Source of the DNA: CAJXTB01 sp047626195
GTDB taxonomy: Bacteria > Myxococcota_A > UBA796 > GCA-2862545
NCBI GenBank assembly: GCA_047626195.1
Contig: JBLHSN010000331.1
Span: 1 to 6,518 of the forward strand
Length of the DNA: 6,518 bases
Direction of reading: 5' to 3'
Shown: one piece after another, positions 1-6,466 of the stretch
How positions within the stretch are numbered: position 1 is the stretch's first letter
Layout: each line of letters opens with the position of its first letter
Translations under genes and position numbers: made by a program
The notes under the pieces: generated by a model
Seen by the model: the letters and a program-made list of their open reading frames with translations, nothing else
Databases searched by the model: none
Told to the model about the DNA's origin: nothing

Positions 1-1156
1 GTAGACGAGTGGCCACGTACGCCAGGAGCTTGTCGCCGATCTTGAAGCCGTGGCGTTCATTGATCTCGTTGAAGTTGTCGATATCGACGACCACCATCGA
101 ATGGAAGGCATTAGGGTGCATGGTGCGCTTGATGGTCGTGCCTGCAAGCTCCAGGAACGTCCTGTGCGTCGGCAAGCGTGTGACCGGGTCTTCGCGGACC
201 GCGCGGGAGAGTGCTGCTTGGGCTTCGTCGAGCTCTGCGCGAAGACGCGTATTTTCCGCTTGGACGAGAGTGGCCCACTCGCCGCCGTGTAGTGAGCGGT
301 AGTCGCCGGTGCGTGCTTTGAGGTCATCGAGCGTGGGTTGAGGGCTGACGTCGACGTCCAACATCTCCCCAATCTTTGAAGTCTCGGACAGGGTCTGTTT
401 GACGATGCGCCAGGCGTCGTCCGGGTGCACACCGAGACTGGCGGCTGCGTTGACCACCCGTTCCAGCTCGGGACCGGCGGCGGGAGCATTCATCGCTTCG
501 GCAAGGTCGTCTGCCCAGCTGCAGATGCGTTGTAGTCCCGCTGTTTCGAGGGGAGTGCTGTTGCTCACGGGTTCCTTGTGAAGGTGAACAATGGCGATCA
601 GCCACGGCGGGAGACCCCAATCATTGGCTTGACGGTCAAACGCTTGCATGTGGGTCTCGCCATAGAACTCGCGTTCTGCGTCGAGCCTGGCGGCACCGAC
701 GTTGTTGCGGACTTGGGCAAGCCAGCGCAAGTGTTGGCCATGCTCGATGAGCATCGGGCCCACCCCCCATTCGAGGGCCAGACCGGCGGTGAAAGCCAGG
801 TCTGGATGGGCCGCCTTTGTCCGTGCTGCCATGAGGCGAGCGGCGATTGCCCGGTGAATGCAGTCGGACCACAGGCGGTGCCCGACGCCGTTCGGTAAAC
901 GGGCGCTGTCGAGGCCAGACGCCATTCGATGCTGAATGGCAATGTGCCCTACGACCCGCGGGCCTAGGATAACGGCAGCCCGTGTAGGGTCGGTGAGACC
1001 CTCCCCAACGCGCTTGTAAAAATGCTGGGTGTACCGCAGCACCGTCTCCGGCAGACCACGCACCTCGCTCATCTGTTCAGCAAGCTTTTGTACGTCGGAG
1101 CCGCCAGACTCGGAGACGTCAAACAGCTTGCGCTCGCTATCTTGGGAAGGGGTCAT
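1..1156 (-). CDS. HDOD-GGDEF signalling protein (probable diguanylate cyclase), 3' end cut by window edge
   Basis: The minus-strand frame is open from an in-frame stop at 1229-1231 to the left edge. The ATG at 1156-1154 has AGAGGA (1167-1162) five bases upstream, giving 385 visible residues. Residues about 22-196 resemble an HDOD domain: 'VLRYTQHFYKR' (39-49) matches the family's 'LLRxANSAxY' helix, 'ILGPRVVGHIA' (63-73) its 'LLGxxxV' segment, then 'LWSDCIHRAIAARLMA' (95-110), 'AFTAGLALEWG' (121-131) and 'WGLPPWLIAIVHLHKEP' (180-196). The position usually read as HD/HDIG is E129-W130-G131, so no phosphodiesterase activity is expected; HDOD domains are generally non-catalytic output modules. 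A helical linker with a likely coiled coil (about 295-320) leads to a GGDEF domain: 'DPVTRLP' (323-329) and 'VVVDIDNFNEIN' (355-366), with D358 the expected metal ligand. The GGDEF loop lies outside the window, so cyclase activity is inferred, not seen. No signal peptide or membrane segment is visible, so it is probably cytoplasmic. It is divergent from flhA, which fits c-di-GMP control of motility. Confidence 0.88.
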   Translation of the reverse strand, partial: MTPSQDSERKLFDVSESGGSDVQKLAEQMSEVRGLPETVLRYTQHFYKRVGEGLTDPTRAAVILGPRVVGHIAIQHRMASGLDSARLPNGVGHRLWSDCIHRAIAARLMAARTKAAHPDLAFTAGLALEWGVGPMLIEHGQHLRWLAQVRNNVGAARLDAEREFYGETHMQAFDRQANDWGLPPWLIAIVHLHKEPVSNSTPLETAGLQRICSWADDLAEAMNAPAAGPELERVVNAAASLGVHPDDAWRIVKQTLSETSKIGEMLDVDVSPQPTLDDLKARTGDYRSLHGGEWATLVQAENTRLRAELDEAQAALSRAVREDPVTRLPTHRTFLELAGTTIKRTMHPNAFHSMVVVDIDNFNEINERHGFKIGDKLLAYVATRL

Positions 1157-1161
1157 GGATG

Positions 1162-1167
1162 TCCTCT
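1162..1167 (-). promoter_or_regulatory. Ribosome binding site of the HDOD-GGDEF gene
   Basis: Read on the minus strand, AGAGGA is followed by five bases (CATCC) and then the ATG at 1156-1154. This decides the start over an in-frame GTG at 1186-1184. The GTG would add ten residues with no family similarity and would put part of the 12-bp repeat arm inside the coding region. Confidence 0.7.
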
Positions 1168-1171
1168 GCTT

Positions 1172-1258
1172 GCTGACTCGGTCCACGAAGGGGGGGACTT
1201 GAGCCTTGGGGCCGTCAAACTTTGGTCCTCAAGATCCACGAACTGTGACCGAGTCAGC
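1172..1258. repeat. Perfect 12-bp inverted repeat mirrored about the divergent promoter region
   Basis: GCTGACTCGGTC at 1172-1183 is the exact reverse complement of GACCGAGTCAGC at 1247-1258; 63 bp separate the arms. Each gene, read in its own direction, carries GACCGAGTCAGC followed by exactly 15 nt and then its start codon (ATG at 1156, GTG at 1274). Arm centres are 75 bp apart, about seven helical turns. The arms could be paired operators, possibly looped, or a duplicated leader element. I did not see the 12-mer elsewhere in the window. The repeat is directly visible; any regulatory role is inference. Confidence 0.8.
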
Positions 1259-1264
1259 CCCATT

Positions 1265-1269
1265 GGAGG
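1265..1269 (+). promoter_or_regulatory. Ribosome binding site deciding the GTG start of flhA
   Basis: GGAGG lies four bases before the GTG at 1274-1276, a short but usable spacing. The same frame is open back to an ATG at 1022, but that extension runs through the divergent HDOD-GGDEF gene and does not resemble FlhA. Starting at 1274 gives an N-terminus eight residues shorter than my recollection of Salmonella FlhA, with every conserved position then in constant register. The next ATG (1319) would remove the short cytoplasmic lead and start at the first membrane helix. Confidence 0.7.
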
Positions 1270-1273
1270 GACC

Positions 1274-3346
1274 GTGGCGTCCTGGTGGAACAAGATTGAT
1301 CGACATGGCGAGCTAGCAATGGCAGGCGCTGTTTTTGCAGTTCTGGTCATTCTGCTCGCACCTCTTCCACCACCTGTCATGGACGCGCTGCTGGTGGTGT
1401 CTGTTGGCATGTCCCTGATGTTTTTCTTGACCACGTTGACGGTTCAAAAAACGGTACAGTTCACTAGTTTTCCAACTCTCTTGCTGGCATCTACTGTTTT
1501 CCGGCTGTCACTCAACGTGGCGAGTACACGGTTGATTCTGCTCAATGGCCATGGCGGAAGTCACGCAGCAGGACGCGTGATTGAGGCCTTCGGTCAGTTC
1601 GTCGTGGGCGGAAATTTCGCGGTTGGCGTGGTTGTCTTCTGCATTCTCGTCGTCATCAACTTTGTGGTCATCACCAAGGGGTCCGGCCGCGTGGCCGAGG
1701 TTGCTGCACGATTCACCTTGGATGCGATGCCTGGAAAGCAGATGGCCATCGATGCTGAGCTCAACGCGGGCCTCATCAACGAATCGGATGCCAAGAAACG
1801 TCGCCGGGAAGTCTCTCAAGAAGCCGAATTCTACGGCGCCATGGACGGTGCTAGTAAGTTCATTCGCGGTGACGCGATTGCGGGCATCATCATCACCGTG
1901 GTCAATGTGCTTGGCGGCATGTTCATCGGCATCGTTCAGAATGGCATGCCGGCGATGGAAGCCGCCAAGGTCTACACCATCCTCACCGTTGGGGACGGTC
2001 TGGTTGGTCAGGTACCGGCACTGGTCATCTCGACCGCGGCGGGCGTGCTGGTCACCCGTGTGGCCGACAGCGACGACAGCTCGCTCGACGACCAGGTTCT
2101 CGGACAGCTGCTTGGGAAGCCGAGGGTCTTGGCAATGTCCGCGGTCGGATTGGGATGCTTTGGGCTTATTCCAGGCTTACGGATTCCCTTTATGACCGCT
2201 GCGGTTATCGTCGGCTACCTGGCCTACCGGCGCTGGGGCAGTGAGGCTCGCGACGCCGAGCAGCAAGCCGAGGTCCACGCGGAAGAGGTGCCACTCGGAC
2301 CCTCTGATCTGCTGAACGTGGACCCGCTGACCATCGAAGTAGGCCTCGACCTGTTGTACTTGGTCGATGAAAGTGCGGCGGGTGCCTTGGGTGAGCGCAT
2401 CCAAAAGATTCGAAACCAGTTCGCCAAAGACTTGGGGGTCGTGCTTCCAAGTGTTCATTTGACCGATGACTTGGCGCTGGACAGCGGCGAGTACGTCGTC
2501 CGTGTTCGTGGCGAAGAAGTCGGGCGAGCCAAAGTCCGAGCGCGAAAACACTTGGCCTTGGACCCTGGGACTGCAACCGGTGTCATCCGAGGTATTGAGA
2601 CGGTAGACCCCGTGTATGGGCTGAAAGCGTACTGGATTCCAGACGGCGAAGTTCTCAAGGCGCAGTCGAAGGGCTACACGGTCGTGGACGTTCCCACCGT
2701 GCTCACCACTCACTTTGTCGAGCTGATGCACGCGCACGCTCACGAACTGTATGATGGAAACCAGCTCAACAATGTCCTTGAACGCCTGCGCGAGGTCGAC
2801 GAGAAGCTGGTCGACGAGCTCATTCCCGACCCGCTACCGCGTCACACCGTGCTCAAGGTGTTTCGCAACCTCATCCGTGAGGGCTTGAGTGTGCGCGATG
2901 CGCAGACCGTCCTCGAAGCGTTGGCCGACAATGCGTCCAAGTCACGCGATGCGGATGTTCTCACCGAGTTTGTCCGCCAACGCCTGGCCCGCCAGATCAC
3001 TCGTCGATTCTCGGATGACGCCGGTGTGCTCCACTTCATTGGCCTTGGCCAAGACACCGAGTCGGCTATCCTACGCGGACTGCAGAGTCGCGAAGGGTCT
3101 CTGCCTACGCTGGCCCTTCAGCCAGCTGTTCTGCGCATTCTCACCCAGACCGTGGAAGAGCTCAGCAAGACGTCATCGGGTCCGCAGCCGATTCTTCTGG
3201 CTCCGCCACTGGCCCGAGGGCCGCTTCGTCGACTCTTGGAACGTGTAGTTCCACGGATTGCCGTTGTGTCAAGTGGCGAATTGCTCCCCACGGTGAAGCT
3301 CGCATGCATTGGCAAGGTGGAGCTGCAGGCGACAGCCGAGGGGTAG
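1274..3346 (+). CDS. flhA: Flagellar biosynthesis protein FlhA (type III export gate)
   Basis: FlhA is the large inner-membrane component of the flagellar type III export apparatus. Its membrane part works in proton-driven export, and its cytoplasmic domain docks chaperone-substrate complexes. The product is 690 aa, a normal FlhA length (GTG start). Hydrophobic segments lie near residues 14-31, 35-55, 66-82, 115-133, 201-222, 243-260, 285-300 and 304-318. The FHIPEP core is textbook: 'ARFTLDAMPGKQMAID' (145-160) and 'FYGAMDGASKFIRGDAIAG' (186-204). Aligned from memory with Salmonella FlhA at an offset of eight, the important charged residues are kept: R77, R86, R139, R146, D150, K195, D200 and D241 (Salmonella R85, R94, R147, R154, D158, K203, D208, D249). 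After a linker of about 20 residues the C-terminal domain runs from about 345, with 'GYTVVDVPTVLTTHF', 'LIPDPLPRHTVLKVFRNLI' and 'EGLSVRDAQTVLEALAD'. 'LNAG', 'EAEFYGAMDGAS' and overall length favour FlhA over the injectisome homologue SctV. The gene stands without flhB, fliP-R or flhF beside it. The bases coding the first membrane helices (about 1320-1510) look less GC-rich than the rest. Confidence 0.95.
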   Translation: MASWWNKIDRHGELAMAGAVFAVLVILLAPLPPPVMDALLVVSVGMSLMFFLTTLTVQKTVQFTSFPTLLLASTVFRLSLNVASTRLILLNGHGGSHAAGRVIEAFGQFVVGGNFAVGVVVFCILVVINFVVITKGSGRVAEVAARFTLDAMPGKQMAIDAELNAGLINESDAKKRRREVSQEAEFYGAMDGASKFIRGDAIAGIIITVVNVLGGMFIGIVQNGMPAMEAAKVYTILTVGDGLVGQVPALVISTAAGVLVTRVADSDDSSLDDQVLGQLLGKPRVLAMSAVGLGCFGLIPGLRIPFMTAAVIVGYLAYRRWGSEARDAEQQAEVHAEEVPLGPSDLLNVDPLTIEVGLDLLYLVDESAAGALGERIQKIRNQFAKDLGVVLPSVHLTDDLALDSGEYVVRVRGEEVGRAKVRARKHLALDPGTATGVIRGIETVDPVYGLKAYWIPDGEVLKAQSKGYTVVDVPTVLTTHFVELMHAHAHELYDGNQLNNVLERLREVDEKLVDELIPDPLPRHTVLKVFRNLIREGLSVRDAQTVLEALADNASKSRDADVLTEFVRQRLARQITRRFSDDAGVLHFIGLGQDTESAILRGLQSREGSLPTLALQPAVLRILTQTVEELSKTSSGPQPILLAPPLARGPLRRLLERVVPRIAVVSSGELLPTVKLACIGKVELQATAEG

Positions 3347-3442
3347 GTGAGCCCGACAGCAACTGCTTGAAAAGAAACATGACACGAGGCTGTAAGCTGG
3401 AGGCGCACACCTCGTTGGTGCGACAAATGCACTGGAGCCCTC
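3347..3442 (+). promoter_or_regulatory. Intergenic region upstream of the VIT-VWA gene, with candidate sigma70-like promoter
   Basis: TTGAAA (3367-3372, five of six to the -35 consensus) is followed after 18 bp by TGTAAG (3391-3396, four of six to the -10). This would place transcription start near 3403 with a leader of about 40 nt. The leader carries a small inverted repeat CACC (3408-3411) / GGTG (3417-3420) with a 5-nt loop, and GGAG (3434-3437) five bases before the ATG. A longer-range inverted repeat ACGAGG (3384-3389) / CCTCGT (3410-3415) spans the proposed -10 and start. No T-tract terminator for flhA is visible, so read-through from flhA is also possible. Confidence 0.35.
3434..3437 (+). 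promoter_or_regulatory. Ribosome binding site of the VIT-VWA gene
   Basis: GGAG is five bases before the ATG at 3443. That start is also the one that puts a clean Sec signal peptide at the N-terminus. Confidence 0.6.
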
Positions 3443-6400
3443 ATGTTTCGCACCTCGTTCGTTGCCCTCGTCGCACTGCTCATACCTGCGACCGCCGCTA
3501 TGGCCGATTCGCCCAATGACGATGGCATTGCGGCTGTCGACTTTGGTGAGTGGGCATTCGAAACGCCCGAAGTGGTTGAGCCGGCCATGACCCTGACCGC
3601 ATCGGACGGAACCGGTCTGCGCCTGCGCTCGATCAGCGCCAAAGCGGTTGTTCAAGGACCGCTCGCCTACACAGAGCTTCACCTGACCTTCAACAATCCC
3701 GAGCAGCGGACTCGTGAAGGGCGCTTTGAAATCACTCTTCCGGAAGGCGCAGCCATCTCGCGCTTCGCTATGAACATCGAAGGGCAGTGGCAAGAGGGCG
3801 AGGTGGTGGAGCAGCAGCTTGCTCGTCGTGCGTATGAAGACTTCCTGCATCGCCGTCAGGACCCGGCGTTGCTCGAATCGGACGGTGGCAACCAGTTCCG
3901 CGCGCGTGTCTTTCCCATCCCAGCGGGTGCCGACAAAGAACTAATCATTGCGTACAGCCAGGAAATCACCAGCGCTGACGGCCTGTATCGCCTGCCCACC
4001 GCCGGTCTTCCGATGCTCGATACCTTTGACATCGAGGTTGCCATTGAGACGGTCGGCCGCGCCAAAGAATCCATTGCGTTTCACCGGGAACGCACCGCCC
4101 CAGAAGGAGACGTGGTCGTGGCGACGGGCGGACCGCAGGCGCAGCTCGGTGTTCAGCATGGCGACTTAGCCATGGCCCGAGTGCTGCCGAACTTGCGGGC
4201 TGAGGCGGTCAGTATTGGCAGCATGACGGTGTTGGTAGACACCAGTGCAAGCCGCGCGCTGGGGCTCGCTGGAGATATCGAGGGGGTCCAGTCTGCGATT
4301 GCAGAGCTGGGACGTACCGCGAACTTCCCGCTGCGAGTCATTGCTTTTGACCAAACTCGAGAGGTCATCTTCGACGGTCGTGCACGTGACTTTGGTGCGA
4401 CTCATGCGCAAGCCATTCGCGACCGCGGTGCCTTTGGTGCATCGGATTTGGCGGGCGCGCTCGGGTCTATTGATGGGTACGAGCGCGTCTTGTTGGTGAC
4501 CGATGGCGTGGTCACCGCAGGAGATGATGAGACACTAGAGCTCTCGAGAGACGTTCGCAATGCCGGCAACCGCGGTGTGCGGCGCCTCGACGTTCTGGGT
4601 GTCGGCGGCATTCGTGATGCGGAGGTCCTGCGCACCCTCGCCACGGTGCTGCCGCAGTCAGGTACTGTGCTGGATGCAGACACCAGTGCATCCGAAGTAG
4701 CCCGACGCCTGCAGCTGGATGTGGTGGACCTGGTAGTCTCTGTTCCTGGAGCCGAGTGGGTGTGGCCGGAAGTCCTCGAAGGCGTGCAGCCTGGAGACGC
4801 CCGTACCGTCTTTGCTAAGATCGACGGACAGCTCGATGTTCACTTGGCCGGATCCTCGGTCGGCCCCATTCCAATGGCCGCTGTTCAGGGACCGTTGCTG
4901 GAGCGTGAGTGGGTGCAGGCCCGTATGCAGCGCCTCCTGCACATGGCAGATGCCACCGATGACGTCGATATTGCCGAGGCCTACCGCAACCAAGTCACGA
5001 CGCTGTCCGTCGAACATCGCGTATTGACCGACAGCACCTCACTGCTCGTGCTGGAGACTGAGGCCGACTACGCCCGGTTCGGCATTGACCGCAATGGCCT
5101 GGCCGACGTCTTGGTGATTGAGGACGGCAGTATCGCAGCGGTGACCCGTGCCGGACGGACCGCTCCGATCATAGAGTGGGCACGGCCGACTCAACAACCC
5201 CGGCTGGATGACTTCACGATTGGGGAGCGAGACGAGGAGGCCTTTCTACATGCGTCGTCGTCTGCAGTCAGCGGAGGCATGGACAGTAGCGCAGTTGCGG
5301 CTTCGTCCGAAGTGCTCTCTGACCTCGACTTACGCGGCGCTCCGTCGGGACTTCGCCAACAGGTATCGGCCAACGAGCAGATGGCCGTAAGCCCGGCGCC
5401 AACGCGACGCTCGATGAACCATCGTCCATCCCCCATGGCCATGCAAGAGACCGATAGCCTAGCCATGGACAGCGACTCACTCGATGACAGCGGCATGGAC
5501 CAACCCAGCATCGTTGCAACGGCTGATCGAACAGCCACACCTTTGGTTGGAGCGAGCCCAGGCGGCAGTGTCCTGCTCGCCGTTCAGTCCGCCGTCAGCG
5601 ATGGAAACCTGGCTCGTGCCCTGGCACAGTCCCGCGTCTTCGTCGCACAGCACCCCGGCGATGTGTTGGGCCTGCTGGCTTTGGGCGAAGCACTGGAAGC
5701 GAATGACGAGCTTGCCAAGGCAGCCCGCGTCTATGGCTCTATTATCGACCTGTTCCCGAGCCGTGCTGACATGCGTCGGATGGCCGGAGAGCGGCTAGAC
5801 GCCCTGGGCGATGTGGCCCATGATCTGGCGGTAGACACCTACGAAGAGGCCCGCGAACAGAGGCCTGACCATCCGTCGAGCCATCGCCAGCTCGCGTGGG
5901 CCCAGGTCCGTGGCGGGGAGTTTGAGGCGGCCTTTGACACCCTTGAAGCCGCCATCCAGCGGGTCTACCCAGGGGAGCGATTCGCAGGCGTAGACTTGGT
6001 CGTTCGCGATGATATTGGCTTGGTTGCAGCGGCATGGATTGCCGACGACCCGAGTGTCAGAGGCGATGTCACTATCCGGCTCACAGCGGTCGGTGCGTCC
6101 TTGCCAACCGACAGCTCGGTGCGCTTTGTCATTACCTGGGAGACCGACGCGAATGACGTTGACCTGCACGTATACGACCCACAAGGCAACCACGCCTACT
6201 ACGGCGACAGGGTGCTTCGATCAGGCGGAAGCCTGTTCGCGGATGTCACCACTGGCTTTGGCCCGGAGTGCTTCGCCATTAACGGCAAAGCCCACGGTCC
6301 GTACCGCATCCAAGCCCACTACTACAGCCAAGGGCCGATGGGCTTTGGCATGGGCACGCTGCACGTCATCCGTCATGACGGCCAAGGCAAGCTGACCATT

Positions 6401-6466
6401 GAAGACCAGCCCTTCGTCGTGCAAGCAGATGGCGCTTGGATTGATCTGGGTACCTACGCCGGCTAG
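3443..6466 (+). CDS. Exported VIT-VWA protein with TPR-like and DUF2135-like C-terminus
   Basis: The product is 1007 aa. A Sec signal peptide is clear: short n-region with R3, hydrophobic 6-19, probable cleavage after A-M-A (19-21). No lipobox or C-terminal anchor is seen, so it is probably periplasmic, surface-bound or secreted. A VIT (inter-alpha-trypsin inhibitor type) domain spans about 48-175, with 'ARRAYEDFLHRRQDPALLE' (127-145) and 'FRARVFPIPAGADKELIIAYSQ' split over 152-173. A VWA domain spans about 258-425: MIDAS first motif D266-T-S268-A-S270, 'GASDL' (333-337) at the second and 'LVTDG' (351-355) at the third, so divalent-metal-dependent ligand binding is expected. A segment typical of VIT-VWA proteins follows: 'VTTLSVEHRVLTDSTSLLVLE' over 518-538, then 'ADYARFGIDRNG'. 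Residues about 596-705 form a disordered-looking Met/Ser/Asp-rich linker, 706-840 are TPR-like helices, and 893-990 resemble DUF2135 ('ITWETDANDVDLHVYDPQG' 897-915, 'YRIQAHYY' 954-961). The partner or substrate is unknown. VIT-VWA proteins usually mediate adhesion or complex assembly rather than catalysis. Codon use resembles flhA; no sign of recent transfer. Confidence 0.9.
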   Translation: MFRTSFVALVALLIPATAAMADSPNDDGIAAVDFGEWAFETPEVVEPAMTLTASDGTGLRLRSISAKAVVQGPLAYTELHLTFNNPEQRTREGRFEITLPEGAAISRFAMNIEGQWQEGEVVEQQLARRAYEDFLHRRQDPALLESDGGNQFRARVFPIPAGADKELIIAYSQEITSADGLYRLPTAGLPMLDTFDIEVAIETVGRAKESIAFHRERTAPEGDVVVATGGPQAQLGVQHGDLAMARVLPNLRAEAVSIGSMTVLVDTSASRALGLAGDIEGVQSAIAELGRTANFPLRVIAFDQTREVIFDGRARDFGATHAQAIRDRGAFGASDLAGALGSIDGYERVLLVTDGVVTAGDDETLELSRDVRNAGNRGVRRLDVLGVGGIRDAEVLRTLATVLPQSGTVLDADTSASEVARRLQLDVVDLVVSVPGAEWVWPEVLEGVQPGDARTVFAKIDGQLDVHLAGSSVGPIPMAAVQGPLLEREWVQARMQRLLHMADATDDVDIAEAYRNQVTTLSVEHRVLTDSTSLLVLETEADYARFGIDRNGLADVLVIEDGSIAAVTRAGRTAPIIEWARPTQQPRLDDFTIGERDEEAFLHASSSAVSGGMDSSAVAASSEVLSDLDLRGAPSGLRQQVSANEQMAVSPAPTRRSMNHRPSPMAMQETDSLAMDSDSLDDSGMDQPSIVATADRTATPLVGASPGGSVLLAVQSAVSDGNLARALAQSRVFVAQHPGDVLGLLALGEALEANDELAKAARVYGSIIDLFPSRADMRRMAGERLDALGDVAHDLAVDTYEEAREQRPDHPSSHRQLAWAQVRGGEFEAAFDTLEAAIQRVYPGERFAGVDLVVRDDIGLVAAAWIADDPSVRGDVTIRLTAVGASLPTDSSVRFVITWETDANDVDLHVYDPQGNHAYYGDRVLRSGGSLFADVTTGFGPECFAINGKAHGPYRIQAHYYSQGPMGFGMGTLHVIRHDGQGKLTIEDQPFVVQADGAWIDLGTYAG

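Larger units (their letters stand above)
1157..1273. promoter_or_regulatory. Divergent intergenic control region between the HDOD-GGDEF gene and flhA
   Basis: These 117 bp are the only space between two genes transcribed away from each other, so both promoters should lie here or in the adjacent coding ends. I see no convincing sigma70 pair for either gene. A minus-strand TTGACG (1218-1213) is a fair -35, but a C run sits where its -10 should be. No clear sigma54 (GG-N10-GC) or sigma28 (TAAAG / GCCGATAA) site is visible. The region holds a 12-bp inverted repeat, a nested 6-bp inverted repeat (CTTGAG 1198-1203 / CTCAAG 1228-1233), an 8-bp direct repeat TCCACGAA (1182-1189 and 1235-1242) and a run of seven G (1190-1196). 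Confidence 0.7.

Noticed and set aside
566..568. GTG start at 568 for a shorter GGDEF-only protein
   Set aside because: An AAGGA precedes it at close spacing, but the frame continues unbroken upstream with clear HDOD similarity and a better start at 1156. An internal translation start cannot be excluded.
578..942. Open frames of about 106-114 aa on both strands inside the HDOD region
   Set aside because: They lie entirely within the long HDOD-GGDEF frame, show no recognisable motif, and are expected shadows in GC-rich DNA.
1022..1273. N-terminal extension of flhA from an ATG at 1022, giving 774 aa
   Set aside because: The extra 84 residues do not resemble FlhA, run antisense through the start of the HDOD-GGDEF gene, and cross the mirrored control region. 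The GTG at 1274 has a ribosome site and gives a normal 690-aa FlhA.
1581..2195. Plus-strand 204-aa frame
   Set aside because: It is out of frame within conserved flhA coding sequence, and its Ser/Arg/Trp-rich composition is typical of a shadow.
2177..2743. Minus-strand 188-aa frame opposite flhA
   Set aside because: It is antisense to the conserved FlhA C-terminal domain and has no family features.
1274..3346. Injectisome export gate SctV instead of FlhA
   Set aside because: Sequence signatures, constant register with Salmonella FlhA as recalled, and length favour FlhA, and no injectisome genes are present. A tree would settle it.
3269..3850. Minus-strand 193-aa frame across the flhA end and the VIT domain
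   Set aside because: It is antisense to two well-supported genes and the intergenic promoter region, with no recognisable domain.
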